A stretch of 64,000 nucleotides of DNA from Apostichopus japonicus (Eukaryota > Echinodermata > Holothuroidea > Aspidochirotida > Stichopodidae), in NCBI RefSeq assembly GCF_037975245.1, contig NC_092572.1, positions 21,440,489-21,504,488 of the forward strand, given 5' to 3'. Under the pieces are notes generated by a model that saw nothing but the letters and a program-made list of their open reading frames with translations, was not told where the DNA came from and searched no databases. Positions 45,198 through 59,376 of the stretch are shown here, piece after piece; positions within the stretch are counted from its first letter, which is position 1; every line of letters begins with the position of its first letter. A program made the position numbers and the translations under genes.

Positions 45198-48100
45198 ATC
45201 ACGGAGAAAGCTTAACAACTTTTAATAACACTCAACTTCATAGATAATATACAAATTTCACTTACATATTAACTCTGTCTCACTTTGGGACGCTCATAAA
45301 AGACATGTCTCGAAAGTAAAACATATGCTGTAACCTCGGTGTGCGAGAAAATGGCTTTCGAAATTTTAGAAACACAATCCTTGCTTCCGGGATCATAAAT
45401 GGACTTAACACAGAGAATTAACATATTCATTGTAACGTTATATGTATGTGTATGTGTATTGTAATGTGCATTAATATATATAACAATTTTTCGACCTTAA
45501 TCTATGTCTTGTATGTTTTGCTACCTTTTTTTAAGCAATAAACAACACGTTAAAGAGTGCTTTGTTTATTAAAATAACATGCAACGACGGTATCATCAAA
45601 AACGGTAACGGGGACTGCCTTAAAAGTTGTAATTATATCGACTGTCAGTAGATATCCTTAACTGTGGAGGTCATCCCTGAATGCGATATGCTTAAAGCAC
45701 GATGATCCATATGCCATTGGATAAGAGTGTAAAGGAGCCTATGCGGTTGCGTGCACGTTTTAATTATATTTATTGCTGCACTAACTGCACTCATGTTCTG
45801 TTAAACAAAGTGTTGTACTGTCACAGGTCAGGTCACGTTTAAGAAATCATCTGCTGTTTTGTAAGCGATCATCGTCAACTACCTTTTTAATCCATTTAAA
45901 GAGTTTTAGAAACAAGGAACATGCATGTGACCAAAAATCACCGTCTTTATACTTTCCTTTATAATGATAAAAATGAAATGAACAACATCTTGGGATGATT
46001 ACCGTGACTTTTGTGATTGTTATTCCTGTTTGACAGATGGATGAAGTATATCAGCCACCCCACCCGTCCTCCTCCAAGTATTTTGTCCGGTATAATCTCA
46101 ACTATCTTAGTTTCTGCGGTAGAGTATTGTACAGTATAGAATGTCATACACATGCAGCTGTATGGTAGAAACGTGTTTAACCTTTACTCTGCACAGAGCA
46201 TCACATCCATGCCGTTTAAGTTTGTAAAAACAGAGAAACATGAATCGCAGTTGTATACACTGTTCATGGATTAAAAAAAATGTGATATTTTGTGATATAA
46301 CATATGGTCATTGCTGTACAATTCATCAGAAAGTAGATTATTTAAATGAAGTTAATATTACAGTAACACTTAATGTGCGGCTCAACCCCCCTCCAAAGAA
46401 CCAACTTTATACAATTTATACCAGAAACCGTAGAGTTAACACAAGCGTGGAATACTAACACAGGGGAGATGCAAATAATCGTTCACTGTGTGACAATAGA
46501 CGAGGAGCTGATAGCCATCTTAACACTAGGCTATAGCCATCTAAGCACTAGGCAATAGCCATATTAGCACTAGCCTATAGCTATCTTAGCACTAGGTTAT
46601 AGCCATCTTAGCACTAGGCTTTAGCTACTATACTGACTGATATTGTTACACAATGAAATATTATGCTATACATAAACGATAGCGACAGACTTTGGTACAG
46701 AGGATATGTACAGTAAAACAGAATGTGCTTAAATCCAACTACATAAGCAAACCTTATCGTGTTTGCATTTGCGCACTCTATTATCCATATTCTCCGCTTT
46801 TAATTGTTCGGGGCTAAGGTTATATGTAATACCATTTTATTGTATTCCTATCTTCTACAAAGGAATTTACTGTTGACAAAAATGTGAGAGACCGCAGATT
46901 TTTTTTTTAATTTCAAAGCATGTGGTGATCCAGTTAATCGATAAATCTATCTTTTTATTTTTATTATTATCAATTTATTATTATTACTTTAATTCCCGTT
47001 CAAAGATGATTAAACCAAGTAATCTACCTTCATTTTCTACTATAATTGCTCTTGATATCAGTAGCAGTGCCATTACCCCCACCCCACCTCACCTCTTCAT
47101 ATAGGTTCATTAATCTCGGAATGGTTTAGCCCTAGGAACTATACTAGGTCTGAATAATGAGCATTTTATTGTAGAACATAATTCAGAGTAAGTTATACGA
47201 CTTTGGAAGTCATTGTTCTTGTTCCTAAAACCGTTAACATTCTACCTTGATAACATGGAAAGGTAAAAAAGAGAAAGTAAATGGTTTTCAGATCATTGTG
47301 GCACTAGACATCAAAAATTTACAAAATGACAGCTCTCAGATTCGACTTTGAAACTATACGATATATCTCGACGGAACTACGTTTTTCTTTTCCTGTTTGG
47401 CGGGCATTTTTCTTCACAAGAATTTCTGTCACATTAAATTGTTTTATAAAATTTAGTTAAAAATAAGTTATAAATAAAATTATTGATTGGGAAAGATCAT
47501 GGTACGGTTTGTGTCCCCTTCAAGAGGGAGTTAGTTTCTAACTTCGGATAGTGAAAATTGCATTAGTTCAGAGGGTTTGCTACTATAAAACTCCAACTAA
47601 AACCCTACTTATATTTAATAATACTCATTAATCCTTATCGAACAAATTGACGAATCAGAAATCCGTAAAGGTCCGCCTTTACAATTTCAACGTTTTCAAC
47701 AAGTAGAAGGTGATGAATGTAACAAAAAAGAAGCAAAGTACAAACTGTTTTGATAATATACTTTTACGAATTAAGAAAAGAGCGGCACTGGAATTTTTAT
47801 TGCGTTATGTTTGCTTTAGCTTGTTTAGTACCAAGCTTTGTTATCTACGTTTCTTCAACATTAAGTGGTGTTCATGTCTCCATTATCTTTCATCTCTCTT
47901 TCTCTTCCTCTTCCTCCTCCTCCTCCTCCTCCTCCTCCTCCTCCTCCTCCTCCTCCTCCTCCTCCTCCTCCTCCTCCTCCTCCTCCTCCTTCTCCTCCTC
48001 CTACTCTCTCTCTTTATCTTGGTAAGAGGATGAAAATAAAGGAAATTAATTCTCAGGTCAACGTTTTGTGATAACTTTTTGCTTTTCGTTGACACACAAC

Positions 48101-48306
48101 TACCATGACTATATAGTGCTCAGAAAATATATTTAGTAAAATATAATTATGACGATTGCCTGATAATTACGTAACTGCAAAATTTGTGGTTCCTTTTTAT
48201 GAAAACAGGAAGTCCATTCCTACTGCCATGTTTATATTTTAGAGCATAAACTTGCTGAGGAATTCATCTATGATTAAAATCCCCGGGACAGGTTTTTTAA
48301 AAGTCT
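45198..48306. other. Intergenic stretch downstream of gene C
   Basis: Matches 4371-7470. It holds the minisatellite (about 46504-46627) and the (TCC)n run (about 47903-48003). No gene was recognised. Confidence 0.5.
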
Positions 48307-48345
48307 TTTATTGAAGTTTTTCGTTACTCACGAAATAATGCGAAT

Positions 48346-51291
48346 TTAATCACTATTAGCACATTCTGGAACTCGATCGTCAATGTAAATATTGGCGACC
48401 TGGTGGTTTGCATCGTCACGTTCACAAATAGAGGCTGTTTCCGGACTTAATCTGAAATGAATATACAATATAATATATGTTTTTATTGGTAGTGTTACGT
48501 TCAAGACAGAGGTATAACATTTGTTTCCGGATGTCGTTTCCAGGAGGATCTGACTTTACGATCATTGAAACTACGCACAGCTGATTATTACACAACTTTG
48601 TAATTACCATATTACTTACCTTGCATATCCATTTATATCTAGCTCTGGGCCATCTGCAAAATCATCTAATGAAAGTAATGTAAATTATTCATGTTAATAC
48701 TTGATATTGCAAATTAAATATTCACGAAGCTGTTAATCAAATCAAGTTTTGAAGTCACATGATTTTTTGTTGTCATTAGCGGTCTCTTAAATCTCCGTTA
48801 GTACCCAGAGTGTCATCGAAAAGAAATATCAAGCTTGGTTGCTTAATGCTAAGAGAAAAATAATAATTTAAGAGCAACGGTAAATTGTCACTTCCGAACA
48901 AAATAAAATAAAAACGCTTTTTTTGTTGGCAGTTTAAGCAACTTCAATTTACCTCTATATTTCTTCCTGTTCGTGAGATATATAATGAGGATATATGATA
49001 TATGATAAACCTCTTACCCTCTGGATCTTGGTAAGAAACGGACAGCTTCCGACCGGAGTTCCCTCCCAAACTTAAAATTCAAATTTATATCATAATAATA
49101 TGAAAATAGTATTCAAAGGTTATAAAATTACATTCTCAACTATATAGTCTTGTGCACATATAAATGATGAAAGATGAAGAATATATCAATTTGAATGCTA
49201 GAGACTATTGTTCTTAGACTCTAAGACTTTTTTTATTCTCAAATAAAGGCGAATGGGTGAAACATATTTTAGTGGCGATATCGATCTGCAACAAAACTAA
49301 ACGTTTACAATAATACAGGTATAATGACCTAACTTAAGCCATTTTTGTAAACAAATCGCAACAATGCATTATGATATACTCATATAGACTATAGTAAACG
49401 AACATCTTCAGTCCAAACGCTATATGGTGTAAACATATTCAATTATGTTACATTCCTTCGTAGAAGTTTGCCCTATTTGAAGGATCAAACAGACTGAAAG
49501 ATATCTTTCTTCAACTCAATTACCATTCTTTCAAATTATGGTAACAATTTGACATCAAACTCTAAGTTAAATGTTTCGATGGCTTGATCGCAAAATAAAC
49601 GACATATTCATGTGTGTAGTTACCATTGTTCGTAGCAGTGGTCATAAACTACGGGTCTTTCCGAATCGACGTTACCTACAAAGCAGAAAAAACTGTTAAC
49701 ATAGAACTATTCAATAATAAATTCCAGTTCCTTAACATTTCGTCGATTCTGAGCCAATGCTGAATAACTTCACACTTAACCTGGTTTTAAGTGGACGTTA
49801 CATTCATTCGTAATCAAATCAAACGTATTTTCACAATTCTTTGGATATATCTATCATTGTACTCAACACATCACTATGTGACTAACTCTGCATATCAGGA
49901 GTGTTAGCTCAGTGGTTAACACCGGTGCCTTTCAATCATAATGTCCCCGGTTCGAGTCACTCCCAAAACAAATTAACGCCCAAGACAATTAACAATTCAT
50001 AATCATGGACGTTAAATATGAATGTGAGAGACTGACTTCGGTCTGCTTGCGGCTTTGATAAGCCAATTAGGCTTTTTCGCGAGTTCCTGCTTGCAGGAGG
50101 ATCTAATATACATATATGTATCATCGAATTAACATACCTTCTTTACACGGGTTAGCAGGAAGGTCCCTATGTAACATTCTGTTTTCCACATCTAGAGCAT
50201 GATGTGCTCTCACTACATCTGGAGAGTCCAAACCTGTATCAAACCTGGGATGCAGTCTTCTCGAGTATCTCAAAGTAAAAAATAATAAAATGAAAGATAG
50301 GTACTTGATATATAAAGGTTGTGTTGATAGAAGTATGGTAGTTAAATGGCTCTCATTTTCCAAAATCTAAAAAATAGAAGATTAATGTAGATAAAATTAA
50401 TTTTTCAAATGTGAATTGATTCAATTTTTAATGCATAATTGGTATTCATTCCCTCTGTTAAGAATCAACAAAACCTATCCAATTTCAATTATATGCACTA
50501 ATATATATGTAGGAGAGAAGAAAAAACGGTGTCATTGTTTATTCACATGTCTAGAAGACTGAAGAACAAGCCTGACAATAGCCTGATTCAGCCATTTATA
50601 TTTAAGTCTTTAAGATGGCTTTAATGTCTGCTTTATGTCCTTTTTTGTTTCGTTTCTTAAATAGAGAGTTTGCTATATACATTGCATTGTTGTTTTCTAA
50701 AATTGGCAAATTTATTAGCAACTATATAGACTGTTGATTAAAGTGAGAACAAACGACACATGAACAAACATAAAATCAAATGTTGTAACACCTACAAACA
50801 TGTTTAAATCACACATTATTTAGAGCAATGGAGGCAAGGATTGGGATTATACAATAAAACCGTTTTGATGAGGTAAAGGTTGGTTTTGATTCGTATCTTC
50901 TTTAATTGTTTGTGTCTTACCGTCTCGATAACTTTGTAATTTGCCTTCCTGCACATCATAATAGAATGAAAGAAAATGAATTTGATTAAAAATCACATAG
51001 TTCCTGTTATAATCATTAATTAAACAATTTAACAAAAGTGCATTTTTAGTTCAATTCTATCTTCCATTAATACAAAACTCTGCGTTTTAAAGTTTTTATT
51101 TTTTGTAATTTTTACCATCAATTACAATAGAAAACAGGTGATTTATTCTTACATTATACACCAAGAAGTACATTTTTATAAATATAACTTACGATTGTAA
51201 AAGAAAGTCAGGAATGAAATACCAAACACGACGAAGAGGATAACACAAACCAAAAGTGGTTTCCGTGAAACTGGGCTCGATTCGTCCACAT
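48346..51291 (-). CDS. Gene C exons 6-12: membrane helix and cytoplasmic tail
   Basis: The membrane exon 51291-51193 is followed by six tail exons with the same lengths as gene A except exon 8 (131 nt). Exons 10-12 are identical to those of A, while exons 6-9 differ at several positions. Confidence 0.8.
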
Positions 51292-51590
51292 CTGTGAGAG
51301 AGAAGTGAAGGCTAGGGGGTTGACGAAAAGAAAATATAAGGAGTACCTTAAACGATTCTCCTTAAAACTGATCTTCACTGAATGAAGCAAAACCATTGTG
51401 TGTCATATGTTGTACTTTTCTTTCCACTGCGAATATTTATCGACGAAGGTACCAATAGGACAAACAAGTCCGATACATTTTCTTATACGTTCCTCCTTAT
51501 ATGTAAAATAATGATCCTATATATTATTTCTATATGTTACATATATATAAATGTCACACACATATACATACATATATATATTTATATGGG

Positions 51591-51658
<68 letters not shown>

Positions 51659-54600
51659 CGTCGGTATTTATGCAAATGGTATCTCGAAATGTTGCTGGTA
51701 ACTTACCGACTGACTAGACCTAACACTCACATAAATTAGATAACTTTTAAATCTGTACTGGTACCCGTTAATTCCGAGCTTCTCTTAGATTCAAATCCTG
51801 TTATTGTTTATAAAGTACGGAATTTACACGGCATTGATCACACTCTACACCACCAATAAGTGACTTATAATAAGTAATATATAGAATACTAAGGTAACAT
51901 AAATTGTCTCATTCTAAACAAATTTGAAACCAAACATGAAGAAGCTAAGGTAACGCATTTCGATAAATTTCTTATATTAACCTTTAGAAGTACAGCGCAA
52001 GGATCGCAAGGATACAAATCCACCGAGATGTTCAGACAAAAAAAAATGTTTCAAAGCATTTGACTAAGGGACACCACCATTTTTTGACAAGATTGGTTAA
52101 TATGAAAAATGGCCATTAACGTTTTGAAAGCTATTAACGATTTACATTTAGTGCTGTGAAAAATGTTACATAAATTGAGGGGGATATAAACTAATAAGCA
52201 TGGCAATAATAACGTATTGTTGATACCTATAACAGGGGATTCCTTCTCCTTCACTATTTACTCGCAGGATGCATGGTAATAGTTAATGATATGCTTTGTG
52301 TACAATGAAAGCGCATATGCGTTTTGGAACTGCAGTGGTAACCGCATTACTAGTGCGTGTTTGTGATCAGTGGAGTTCACACGATGCTTTACTAGACTTA
52401 CCTTGCACCGCATACATGACGGTTGTATTTGATTGTGCGGGTCGACCTATCCCATTATCCGCCATGCATCTGTATATGCCCATGTAGTCATTGCTGACCT
52501 CGTCATAAGGTAATGTCCAAACTGCTTGGTATCTCAATCTTCGCTTGGTTTGTGGAGATACTGAGATGCGTAAAGTAACCCATTCTTCATGAATTTTCTT
52601 TTGCAGTGAAATTGTCGGGAATGGATTTGAATACGCCTCGCACTCCACAGTAAAGTTACCATGCGGTGTGACGGTATCCGGAGAAGTCGAGACAAAGATA
52701 TTGACTGTTGCTGCAACTGTGTAGACACAAAACATCTTATGTACAGTATGGACAGAAATGAAATGATTGTACATTACTGAGGGGTTATACCTTCCTAGTT
52801 ACAAATAGAAGTACTATACTGCTTTCGGTAAAATATTATGTGGCAATTCGTGCATGTTCTTTTGTCAGCCATCTGCTTCAAACTGTCAATCAAATTTTAA
52901 GCTTGTAACATGTGACGTATTATCGCATCTAATGGTTTCATTTTATACTTAATATTAATGTGTATTTTCTATTTGTAATATGTATCCATATGTTTTTAAT
53001 ATACACATATCTTTAAAAAAAAAATAAAAACCATGCTAACCTTCTTAGCGAGACTTACATCACGATAACTAGTCATACCCGAAGAAGAATGATAATTCAA
53101 CACTCGTTACTCGTTTCAAAATTTCAACGATATAACACATCTTTAATATAATACTAAGAATTCATATGTCATAAAAGCAGCTACATACTATTTTGAAAGG
53201 ACTTATTTAAAATGAGTAATCAATAAACATTAGGTATCACGCGGGAGAGGAAGTAACATATATGAGTTGTTCCTAGCCATAAAGAGCTGTACAGGATCAC
53301 AATTTACACTCCCGATGATTGACGTAATAATATTTTGTCTTTGTTTCGGTCTGATCATTTAAACTGTCCACCTAAGGAGTAAAGTCATTTTTTTTCAAAC
53401 TTTGTCTTTATTCGGAGCAGAAAAAAATCTATCTGGCTTTATATCGTCACAAATACTCACACGTGACGTTTAATAGCACTGCATCAAAGACGATATCACC
53501 GATGCCATTGTTTGCTTCACATCTATACCTGCCATATAGTCTCCTTGTAAAGTTACTAAAAGGAAAAGACCTGTTCATTGTTGACCCTTTGCCGTTTTCT
53601 GTAAAATACGTTTTCCGTTCGTAAAACTCTCCCGTCTTAACGAATCGCTTTAATGTAACGTTTGGCTTAGGGTTTCCATCCGTTGAACACAGCAATGTTA
53701 CGTTAGCAAACTCCTCGAAGATGCAACCCCTTGTAGTACACGTGTCAGTTCCTTTTACAGAAATATTGATGGTTGGTTGGTCTGTCAGTCATTTATAAAA
53801 CACAAAAGAAATATACATCATGTCAGCAACTATAGAATGTAAGAAATACAGAAATACAAACACATGTGGTTCTATCAACGAAGAAACCAAAAGGTTTTTT
53901 TTATCACACACTAGAATAATATCTTTATTTTACAGCATGTATAGTTTTCAATGAGCATTGTAGAAAGTATTATAAATTACTCACAGAAGACATTTAGATG
54001 AGATGACGCAGACAGGTTCAAACCATTCTCTACCTCACAAATCATTTCCTTGCCATTGTGAATTCTCTGGCTCGTCAACTTTATTTGCCCACAATATCTA
54101 TATCCAGATACTGTTTCTATTTCAAGACTGTGCGTATTATCATGAACTATTCCTGTATCAACCATCCACGTCAACCGAGGTTCCATGGAACTTTCTACAC
54201 AGCACTGCGCCGTTATGGCCTCGCCTTCAGTTACGCCAGTGGTGACATTGAACAAGCCAGGTGGACCTAGTACAAGATTATAGAAAATTTTATTTATCCT
54301 TTATGCAAAGTAAGATCTTCTTCAAATTTTACCTTTGAAGAATATCTTTCAGGATGGAAACGTCTTACTTATTCATTTACCTACCCAGGATTTTCTCTCT
54401 CTCTCTTTAAATAATATTTTACGCCTACGTGCAAAGATAGACAATGGGCTCATTTTATTCGAATACATTTACTTGCTTACGTTTAGTTATCTTTTCATTT
54501 TTTGTTATCTGGTTACATGTAGGTTCTTACATTCAAAATTAACACCTATGTGTTTTGTATAACAATAAAATTCAAAAGGCTCTTGGGGGAGATTAACCTT

Positions 54601-57180
54601 AGCTAACCAAGTTACCCTCTCAAACTAAAGTTGAATTACAATAAAATTAAAAATCAATTAAAAATATGTTTAACTGATAAAACCAACTTCGTTCTATCGG
54701 TCATGAATCAATGGATATGTGAGTCTTACGTTTATCAAGACAAATCCTAACATTATCGATACTTTTAGATTGATTTCTTTATGAATACTAATTGGCTAAT
54801 CGATCAAAGTTTTTTGTGCAATTTTAACGGTTGTAACAGGTATCATCTTCAAAACAATAATCATTTACATATTTAAAGTTTCATTCTTGCCAATGTCAAA
54901 AAAAAAAATTGAATTACATGTAGTACTGAAGGCTTGGGTTATTATAGGTTCATAATCAAGGTGTCCCTTTATGAGGTTTGCTTCAACCTTGTCCCAAAAT
55001 TCCATCTTTTTTTACTAGACCTTTAAAACATGCTCTGCTGTCACTTCGTCAGTAGTGTTGTTTTTAATTTTAGAGTATCCAATAATGCAACTACCAACAT
55101 AAAATTATTATTTGGATCTCTGAGAATTATTTGAGTTTAGAACAGATCAAAGCATTGAGTTTTTCAAAAAAAAAACAGTGTTAGTTTTATGTTATTAAAA
55201 TCAAGATCATGAAATAAAAATTGTTTAGATTAAACCCAAGAATTACGTTTACTTTAACTATATTTCCAACTATGTAAAACATTCGTGTATCAACATAGTC
55301 TTTTGACGTAGTTATTTTGTAAGCCAACAAGATACAATACATGATTACCATAACTTTACTTCGGTAAGCAATAAAACGAGAAAGCAACTTTATGTTACTT
55401 ACCTTGAACTTGCAACAAGAAAGTCCCCTTATCAGCATTTCCAGTATCATAGTACGTGATGTGTGAGTATATTCCACCATTCCTTGGGGTCACATTGGAT
55501 ATTCTCAACATAACACGTACATTTTCTGTCAATTCTGCATAAAATTGTCCCTTAGTTACGTCACTTTGTTTCCTTGGATCGAGGATGAGAAGTTGGGCAC
55601 CATCTTTTTCCAAAACCGTAGACCGGACCTGATGTTTTCTCACATACCATTCGATTTCAATATCACTATTAATTAGAACGGTGTGTGTCGATATCCCTGT
55701 ATAACATACATATGTAAATTATTTTCCGTGATTAGTAAAACAATATTATATATTATTGGCTTATATAACCTTATTTTCCGTTGGTATTTTCAACAAAATA
55801 TTTCATTAACATTCATTGCCAACTACAGCTACCCCTTTCTAGGAATAAATTCCATGCTAATTTGTACCTAAGTCTAATGAAAGTTCAATGACTAGTTTAT
55901 CAAGCTCAATAAAGGAAAAATAGTCCATGCTATTCTTCTTCAGATTTCCTATTTGCTTTTTTTTCAAGTGATTAACACTGATATAGCAAACAAATACTAA
56001 GAACATAATGAAATTAGATTGAATTAATTGAATTAATTTGATCACGTTTAATACTCCGTAGTTTGGGTAAACTTGCACCTGCTTTAATCTGCAGTTAGCA
56101 GGCTTATTGAAAAGTTTACAATTCGCTTAAAGTGATTTATGGTATAAGGCCGTTGCATAGATTTGGTAATACTAATAAAATGATACTTAAAATGTTTCTC
56201 CTCCCTTGCTCTGTTACCGTGTTCATTTTCAAAGGATTACTGCATGCTCTCTTGAATGACAAGCTGGAAGTGAATGCGTTACACACTATTTGATTTAACA
56301 CTACATAACATTTAACCGTCACTTGCATCATGAAAGAATACATTATAAACTTGACAAAAAGAAATATTAATGTATACTATGATACGTCGGTGTATACTTG
56401 GTATTTTTTTCAATTATCGTAACGCGGAATCGCATGGATACAGTAGAAAAGCTCTTAAACATTTCATAGAATGACTGGGAGAATCTCACAGGAGATTTCG
56501 GGAAAACTTAGCGATGCAATAAATAATGGGAGTTTAATATTCCTTTATCTAACAGAACAATAAAAGCTATTGTTAAATGATTCGTCTTTAATGTACATTA
56601 ATGAGCTTAGAGTTTAGGATCTTGTGATTATCGAAAGGAATATGTGTGTATTAATAATTCTATCATCCTTGATATATACAAATGTGGAAATTAACTGAAT
56701 GATAAAGGGGTCCTTAGAAGAATTCCATCCGGTTTGAGATTTAAGATATGACGTGAATAGGTCATCTAGCGTCAATCCGATCGTGGTTTTAACAATTGTT
56801 TCACAAGTTAACTAGTTGGAGATAGAAAGGTATGCGTGTGTTCACCTCAAATGTCATATGCTATCTTCATACACACTATTCTTAAATGTATATTTTCATT
56901 TTACACTTGTTTTCATATACATATATGATTACAACTCTCCTCATTTAAGTATTATAGACTGACACATTACATAATACACCAGTCTACTTTAACAGTAAAA
57001 TACTACCTTTATGACATATTTAAATCTCTTCCCGAAACGATACAACCAACTACTATTCGCTTCATTACTTAACTGGCCAAGTTTCGAACTATATAGCTTT
57101 TCTGACAGACAAAACTTACCTTTTGTTGCGTTCGTTAAAGCAAAGTACAACACATTGAGAGCAAAAATTCTGAGAGCCAT
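48346..57180 (-). CDS. Gene C: four-Ig-domain receptor with kinase-less tail, paralogue of A
   Basis: Twelve exons: 57180-57120, 55696-55403, 54266-53985, 53781-53461, 52716-52402, 51291-51193, 50948-50921, 50268-50138, 49675-49624, 49070-49018, 48653-48620, 48451-48346. All are GT-AG with the same phases as gene A, and 1776 nt give 591 residues plus TAA. It differs from A by two extra codons in the third Ig exon (NGKGSTMNRS) and one in tail exon 8 (DTGLDSPD for DTVDFPD), besides scattered substitutions. The membrane helix and tail tyrosines are conserved. Poly(A) signal AATAAA at 48312-48307. All indels are multiples of three, which indicates that A and C have both been kept as coding genes. 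Confidence 0.85.
49897..50120 (+). mobile_element. tRNA-derived SINE, second head type, in intron 8 of gene C
   Basis: Same element and position as 9067-9290 in gene A, with scattered substitutions. It was inserted before A and C separated. Confidence 0.75.
51601..51652. repeat. (TA)n microsatellite in intron 5 of gene C
   Basis: Longer version of the run at 10731-10770. Confidence 0.9.
52402..52716 (-). CDS. Gene C exon 5: fourth Ig-like domain
   Basis: 315 nt. GNFTVECEAYSNPFP and YMGIYRCMADNGIG. Confidence 0.85.
53461..53781 (-). CDS. Gene C exon 4: third Ig-like domain
   Basis: 321 nt as in gene B. NVTLLCSTDGNPKPNVTLKR and YGRYRCEANNGIG. Confidence 0.85.
53985..54266 (-). CDS. Gene C exon 3: second Ig-like domain
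   Basis: 282 nt. EGEAITAQCC, LTWMVDTG, YRYCGQI and EMICEVENG. Confidence 0.85.
55403..55696 (-). CDS. Gene C exon 2: first Ig-like domain without cysteines
   Basis: 294 nt. VRKHQVRSTVLEKDG and LRISNVTPRNGGIYSHITYY. As in A and B, no cysteine. Confidence 0.85.
56159..56431. mobile_element. 273-bp insertion in intron 1 of gene C
   Basis: Genes A and B continue directly from GTATAAGGCCGTT.CA to CATGGATACAG, but gene C has about 273 extra bases here, flanked by GCAT (56155-56158 and 56432-56435). The family is not recognised. The 68-codon minus-strand ORF inside it has no recognisable similarity. Confidence 0.5.
57120..57180 (-). CDS. Gene C exon 1: start codon and signal peptide
   Basis: MALRIFALNV then LYFALTNATK, 61 nt, phase 1. 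A longer upstream in-frame ORF exists, but A and B support this ATG. Confidence 0.85.
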
Positions 57181-58096
57181 CACGATTGCGTGATTGATCT
57201 GCATTCCTATCAGGTTTAGTGTGTGTGTGTGTTGAGCACGAACATGTTTAAAGAAATCTAGATGTCTTACCAACAACAGTCTTGGCGTTATGTTATTATT
57301 TTGGTAATTAATAATTAGAAGGAAGCCGAATGACAAAAGAAACGAAAGTGTAAATTATCTTACTGTTACCTTAATAATTAATTCATGACAAGTATCAACG
57401 TGCAACCCTCCAATGAGATATAACAAAGGGATGATAATGTTCAAATGTGAAGAAGAGTGAAACGTGATTTCAGTCGTCGTTACTCTTTTCTTTCTTTTGA
57501 CCATTACTGTTTAAATATTTACGTCTAAGTTTAAACCGGCGTATTTGGGGCAGTGTCATGCGCAAGATATCAAAGATGATTGACTTTTCCGACTGAATAA
57601 GGTCAGAATTTGACCTTTGTAAAATGATCAGACCCGATGTTGAAGGTATGAAGGATGTTTTTCTTTTTAAATTTTTTCCTTGCCCACAAAAACATTAACA
57701 GTTTTGACTACAAATATTGGATTTTGAGGTACATTTAGATTATATACTAGTAGGACATGTCTTTTTGATGTGAAACAAATATCCCTCTCCTCATTTTGTA
57801 GAACAAATTGAAGTCGCAATTGTGTGTAAAACGTTGAAATGTTGACATATAAGTAGCCATCGTAACATCATCTTCAAAAGTGAGATGCTCTGTGGAAGGG
57901 CGCTACCGCGAGAGTGTGAAAAAATACCACCCTCCCCCACCCGTGTTTTATCCGGCGATATTATGGTTGTATAACGTTAACAGTTTCATACTTTCAACAT
58001 AGTCATTTCAAAATGGTTCATCCTCATAATTAAGAGCCTAATTTACTTCAAGAAGCAAAGCAGAATGAAAAAGCTGAAGGGTGTCTTAAGTCTTAC

Positions 58097-58383
58097 AGAA
58101 AACTCGTAAAATGGGTGTTGTTCCGCATAAATTCGAACTACTTTCAATACTACAACCGATTTCTTTCTCATTGTAAGAGCGATGACTCTTCAGCAGTATT
58201 CGTCCACAATAAGTGTAATTGGATATTTCTTCCACAGTAAGATCATGACTGTCATGAAGTATTATTCCTGTCTCAGACATCCAAGTCATTAGGGGTTTTC
58301 AGATTGATTCCACGCAGCACACTACAGTCATAGGATTCCCTTTCTATAACGCCTGTGCTCACATTGCAAACGACAGGTTTACA
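58097..58383 (-). pseudogene. Pseudogene D', second-Ig-domain relic
   Basis: Reads MTWMSETGIILHDSHDL and NYTYCGRILLKSHRSYNEK, so the Trp lost in D is kept. The upstream half is out of frame and the acceptor is missing, as in D. Confidence 0.7.
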
Positions 58384-59376
58384 TGGTAAGAAAGTTCACT
58401 TTAGGCAAATTTTTATATATATTTTCAATTTCAACATACATTTTACCAACCTGTTGTTTTAAAAATATATTCGCATATAAAATCACCGAAATAATATACA
58501 AAACCAAAGGAAAGTAAATCTATCGATAATTGCACCATCGTAAGTCGCTATTTTGATTAGGGTATTCTCATATCAGCTGAGAGGTACATGAGCCGTAAGG
58601 GGGGGGGGGGCAGATCTCAAACTAGATCTAAGGGTAAAACACATGAAAAGATGCAGCAGTTTTAGGTATTGTTCGTTCTCTAGGAGCGCTATGCCATTAC
58701 CGTGTTCCTATCTTCTTCTTTCTTATGTTAGTAAGCAAATTACTTTATGGCTTCCTCCGGTTAATACGTACCTCACACATAATGTTGAAAGATATGTACC
58801 TTACGCTTTTGCTTCACCTATTATATAGGTATTTATACATTTATGGTGTATGAAAGTAAAATCGACTGTAAAATAGTTTTAAGCAATAATAATATATTCT
58901 TGGAATAACTAAGCATGCACTTATGGCTGATACAGTGGTTTTCGATTGATAACTTATTAAGCAATTCATGAAGTTTAATAAAAAAATCTATTCTATTAAT
59001 CCAGTTTTTGACAAAACATGAAATCAAAGATGAATAGAACACTTGCAAGAGAAAGTGTGACATTATTTTACTACAAAAGGTGATCCTGGTAGTATTGTGC
59101 TGAGCAGTCCCTCTCACTTCCAGTTGAATTAGCAAGGTACACGTGATATTTCGGTCATATTTAGGACTTAATATATGGGAACTTAAAATAAAGGCCTACA
59201 TGTAATGATACAAAGATGAAGTGCTTGATATCACGTAAAATAATATTGCAGCTTGACGGTCTAAGTTATTTGCTGAATGACTTTGGTTCTTTTGTTAAAG
59301 TAGCTCAATAGAAGTATTGAAAAAATAATTGACAAAAACAAAACAAAAAGAAAAACAAACAATTCAACTTAATTAA

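Larger units (their letters stand above)
40822..49385. repeat. Second copy of bases 1 to about 8550, nearly identical
   Basis: Side-by-side reading shows only a handful of changes. Examples are A/G near 1727/42548, a 2-bp TA indel near 3853, a 4-bp indel in the SINE tail, one C/T near 6266 and 6 bp in the (TCC)n run. Every motif listed for the first copy is present. The stretch includes the tail exons 10-12 of gene C. Confidence 0.9.
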
